64,000 nucleotides of DNA, taken from assembly GCA_028564675.1 (NCBI GenBank), contig JAOVVO010000190.1:55941-119940 (forward strand), written 5' to 3'. The position numbers and the translations under genes are program-made. Below, one piece after another: positions 59,493 through 64,000 of the stretch. The notes below the pieces were generated by a model, which was not told where the DNA came from, searched no databases, and saw only the letters and a list, made by a program, of their open reading frames with translations. The DNA comes from Onchocerca lupi (taxonomy: Eukaryota; Nematoda; Chromadorea; Rhabditida; Onchocercidae). Numbering within the stretch: the stretch's first letter is position 1; the number at the start of each line of letters is the position of its first letter.

Positions 59493-62400
59493 GAGATTTT
59501 TTTTTATTGGGACACTTAAGAACCAATCATTCCGGACCGGATCATACAATAAGGCGGAACGAACATAAACAGCTGGGCGGAGTTGTAGCAGTAGAGGTTT
59601 ATTATTTTTGAAAGAGAAGGACGTCCATTCATTTTTATTTTTTTTTTCTGAAAATTTCTGAAGAAAAAAGTTTTTTATAAGTTCTTTTTTTTTGATATCA
59701 TTACTGTATCTTTTCTTTTCTCATTCTTTCCATTCCCTTTTGCCATCTGCGAAAAATAAAAATTTTACGAAGCAATTTCATCTTTTCGAGTACAATAAAT
59801 TATACAACAATTGACAAAATAATAGGAAAGGACATCAACATCTGCAAATATAATTTCATGGTTTTTTTCTCCTTTCATTACTGAAATTTTTTCGTGTACT
59901 TTCTCATCATGTAATTTCCATTAGAATTACATTAAATAACTGAAATTTAATATTGTATTTTCTTTATCCAATTTTAAATTAATGATTTTAGTCATTTTAC
60001 TTCTGATAGATTAAATTTGAAAATTAACACTTTCAATCACATTCCAGTTTTTTTTTTTTTTTTTTTTTTTGTTTTTAGCGTTTATCACGATCGCCGTATG
60101 CAGCTAATTTTAAATTAAACGAAGCAGTATCTGCTCATTATTAATGGTTTTCACCATTTATTCACTTGGTTTTATATTAGAATTCTAAAAAAAAATTCTA
60201 AATTCTCAAATTGTTTTTCGAATCAATCAAACATCTTTTTCTTATCACTAGTTTTTCTTGTTTCATTAATCTAGCATATAAATTTGAATTTTTATAGTAC
60301 TATTGAAGAAGCAAATGTGAATGTAATAATTTAAATGAATTTATTTGGAAGTGAATTTGATTGAAAAAGAGGTGATAATGATGTTTCTCCAGGTGGCAAG
60401 ATGAAAAAATGGAAATATAATTGTTTCTTCTCACGTATTATTATGATATTCAGCAGTTTATCTTGAAGAGGACGATTTAAATTACAAAAGCATGTTCATT
60501 TTATCACTTCTATCTTTCTATTTCCTTCTCTATAAATTACGATTGAAATTTAGCAAAAAGTTGCTTCTTATTTTACAGAAATGGCAGAAAATTATTCCAT
60601 TCAAGAATACTTGAACATTAGCAGTAACTATATTTTTGTCATTTTCGATATTAGTTTCAGATTTTTTTAAAAACTTTTCGAGTATTTCACTCATAATAGC
60701 AAAGTTTATATCTAATTCTCAGTTGATCTAAATATAGCAAAATCAGAAAATGGATATCGCATTGTCAATAGGTACCGTTTATACACTCTAATTTAAAATT
60801 ACTGTTTCTTACTCACTTATGCTCACCACAACTTTTCGTTTCCTTGTTTCCGTTGAAAAATAAACATTTTCAGTATCCGTACCATTAAATTGCTCCATTC
60901 TTTCCTTTTGCAATATTTTGCGGTAATCTTTTTCGAAACGATTAATTCATTTTTCCATTTCAATTTTTTTTTTTTCTTCTTTTCCTATCTATAAATTTTT
61001 TGTACGCAACATTTTTTCTTAACCCGAATCCATTTTTCTATTCATTGTAATTCATACAAAATGAAAAATTGTAATAATTTAAAGTGCTTACTAGTGGATT
61101 GGAGCTTTTATTGTTAGAAATAGATGTCTTTTTACGCTTCGACCTTTCTTCTCTCTGCCTTCTTCATGTTCAACAAGTCCATAAACTCCGACCTTGGAAG
61201 AATGCAAAGTAAACAATCGATAATTTGAAAGATAACGTTTAATGATATTTGAATTATCAAATGATTTAGAATTTCGTACTATTTATAAATATATCATATG
61301 TACTGATATTATATCTCATTCCGACAATTTGCCTTTTGTAGCATTAGCTGCAACTTCATAAATAGGCCACAATATTGAAAATTAGAAATATTGACATTGA
61401 ATGGAGGAGAAAGAATCAAAGTATGATCTATGGAATATTTGATAAATTATTTTCGAATTTTCTGGAATATAAGTCCTGAAAAAATTTTGTGATGTAGCAG
61501 GCGCATTCTCTATCATACCAATATTATCAACAAAACAATTAAACAGGTTCTTTTAATTGATATTATTTCTATAATGAGAAAAATAATAAAAAGTGACCAT
61601 ATGCTTAGATAAATATTGATTCTTCGACAATTTCATTGTAGCATATGCATCAAGTTTCATTTTTTCCTGCTTGTCGCGATTTTGAGCATAATTGTATTAA
61701 ATTTATGTGACTAAATCTTTTTCTGCAGCAAACATCACAATAGTAAATATTGAAAATTAATGGGGGTGATGATTGTCAATGAAGGACTTGAGAACTTGTG
61801 AACGAGAAATTCCTCCTGAAAACACTGATCACTTGAAAAATTTTGTGATATCACCATAGACAATAATAATTATTTATTATTTTTAAATTCAATTCAATCT
61901 ACTTATAGCATTCATAGAGAATGCAATAATACTTAAATTTATGAAATAAAAAGAAAACATTCATTCTACATTTAAAAAATTCTTAGTTTAGCATATATTG
62001 TCATCTATGGTAAATAATCTTTGTAGCGAAATGAATGCTAAAAAAAGCAAACTTTTTATTTCTCGATATCGTTTCCATTTCATACGGTACTGATCATTCA
62101 TCATATCGTAATTGACACTACTGTCGAAGTTAGTTAGAACTTTCCAAGTTACTTATATTTTGATGCTTTTATTATTTAGAGACAGTTCAATTTGACAGAA
62201 ATTTTTTCATGCTTTTAATTTCAAGAATAATTAACTTATTAATTATGGTTTTTTCCTTTCTTCACATCTTTTTTTTTGCGAAATTTGTAAATATCTGAAA
62301 AAATAGTGTTTTTTATGCTTGAATATACTCTTTGAATGGCCGAAACAATGCTTTAAACAGAGATTTTGGGATTTAGGTATTTGAGTTCTGAAGCAATATC

Positions 62401-64000
62401 TATTTTTAATAAGCAAACAAACAATACAAAGCATGATATCAAAAAAGCTGAAAAGAGAAACGAATATTAGCAATCTTGGACTTCATTTCTTGTTCAAATT
62501 TCGAGAACACTTCTCGAATCCTTAATTTGAAGTTCATCATTATTATCACAGCAAAAATCGCTTAATTTGCAAAATACTTGCTTTTTTTTGAAGCTTTTAC
62601 GACTATGAAAATTTTATTTCTTGTAAATTCTATTTATTTTCAATTCTTTTTAAATGTTTAGTATATTAAATATAAATTTCTTTAACGAATTTTTTCTGTT
62701 AAAAATTGTATCCTTTAATGCAATTTTTCATTGAGATGTCGAATACGATAATAGTCTGATAGACCTCTGATTTATTATTACACTAAATTGCATTTTTGAA
62801 AAAAAAAAAAATTCAAGTAATAGATTATCTTTCTTCAATCATCTTTGCTTGGGTTGTCTGCATTCAAAGACCAGTCAATCATATGTCTACATTTTGTCTC
62901 CCAGAAATATGATTTGTTTCACTTTTTTCTGCATTTCCAGGCATCATTATTTTCACGTCAAAATCAAAAGCCAATAGTTTAATAAATTTTTTAAATTGCT
63001 TGAACAAAGTCATTCAGGAAATTTGAAGGATTCTTAAGACAAAATCTTCTGCATTTTTTATCATTAATTATTGAGCCGAAAGATAAAAAAAGGGAACTGT
63101 TCCTTTTTTTTCTTCAACGATAATTTATTCTTCCGTCCATCTTTTCCTTTGCAAAAAACCAGAATTTTTGCAGAGCACGAGAAGAGCTGAACCATTGCTG
63201 ATTTTGCAGCATATCGGAGTGGTTTTCGAATGAAATGGGTAAATGGAAATGATTCGTTTTTTTGAAGACAGGTATGTTGCTACAATAATTCAGTTCAGTT
63301 TAGTAATCAAATGACTGGCTTGACATTATTTTATCTAAGAAAGAAGATTGAGCAATCTAATAATCTGAAATTTTGGTTCCTTTTTTACAATTTTTTTATT
63401 GGGATTACCATCTCAAATTATTGATGAGAGAAAGAAAGAAGAAATTGAGAGAAAAAGTAGAAATGACTATCAACCTACTTTTCGTTATTTTTGCACTTGG
63501 TATCTGATCAATCGGAAGAATGGAATGAAAGAGATACTCAAATTTTCGGATGAAAAATTCGAATATTTTAAGGCCTTTTTTTTTAAAAATAATTTCCTTG
63601 TTGTCTACCAGAAACTAAAATCTGATTTATTTTCGGCGAAATTTGTCAAACAGCACAAATAAGATAGTTCAAATCTTTAATATGTTTTTTTCGATGAAGT
63701 CCAAAAATTATTCAAATTAGATACTTTATCCTTGTTTTTTTAAATACATTTACCGGATAGAGAAATTTAAATTAAGAATTGTAAACCAATTCAGATATTC
63801 CTAATTATTTGGTTATTTCTAATTAAGATAACCACTAAACTAAATAAGCGCAAGCCAAAAATCCAGTTTCTCAAAAGGAGCCGTGTTTGTTAATTTTAGT
63901 AGGAAATTGCTAAATCTTTGCCTTATATATTGTTCGGTATTTCAACTAGCAGAGCCTTGGGATCAAAATTTTTGAAAAATACTAAAGTCATTAAAGTTTC
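59493..64000. other. right-hand intergenic region
   Basis: No firm gene. AT-rich with T runs near 60050 and 60970. Weak minus-strand exon candidates lie at about 60798-60942 and 61147-61190. A plus-strand 87-codon frame at 63399-63662 starts without ATG and has no recognised family. Confidence 0.4.

Noticed and set aside
63399..63662. 87-codon plus-strand ORF
   Set aside because: It starts at TTG without an ATG or clear acceptor, and no family is recognised; ORFs of this size occur by chance in the window.
1..64000. tRNA, rRNA, CRISPR array or complete transposon
   Set aside because: Scanning by eye for tRNA B-box-like words, regularly spaced repeats and transposase motifs gave nothing supportable.

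Overview
The window is nuclear DNA of a parasitic-type nematode, most likely clade III and probably a filarial worm. This rests on four things: strongly AT-rich sequence with many long A/T runs; a cuticle collagen with the nematode-specific N-terminal region and C-terminal cysteine cap; introns of roughly 100-1400 bases (longer than is usual in Caenorhabditis) ending in the nematode TTTYAG-type acceptor; and likely spliced-leader acceptors 38-39 bases before start codons. The species was not determined. No bacterial genes, rRNA, tRNA, CRISPR array or complete transposon were recognised.

Layout, left to right. (1) 28-806, plus: the probable 3' end of an unrecognised gene that enters from the left. 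(2) 2135-3246, plus: a three-exon Flower homologue (vesicle membrane protein). (3) 5012-7096, minus: a six-exon gene with the fold and length of dimethylarginine dimethylaminohydrolase (DDAH) that has lost the catalytic His and Cys, so it is a likely pseudoenzyme. (4) 7914-14135, minus: a complete 13-exon RecQ helicase of the RECQ1/RECQL type, directly upstream of the DDAH-like gene on the same strand. (5) 15851-18243, minus: a six-exon Odd-skipped/OSR zinc-finger transcription factor. (6) 18244-39836: a stretch of about 21.6 kb with no convincing gene, containing microsatellites, clustered TGCATG words, several GC-richer islands and a few weak ORFs. (7) 39837-41034, plus: a speculative small two-exon gene. 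(8) 41385-45804 and 48296-53277, plus: two tandem 12-exon MBOAT lysophospholipid acyltransferase genes, both predicted at 474 aa with identical exon lengths. Their 3' halves, introns included, are nearly identical while their 5' halves and last exons have diverged. (9) 56819-59364, minus: a four-exon cuticle collagen with an upstream TATA box. (10) 59365-64000: no firm gene, with weak minus-strand exon candidates near 60.8-61.2 kb.

Exon models were built by hand from reading frame, splice consensus and family alignment from memory. In every modelled gene the exon phases close exactly and the total length is a multiple of three. The genes do not form one pathway. Links that can be argued are the same-strand RECQ1/DDAH-like neighbours (possible operon), the duplicated acyltransferases, and the odd-family gene with its long upstream region, which may be a regulatory landscape.
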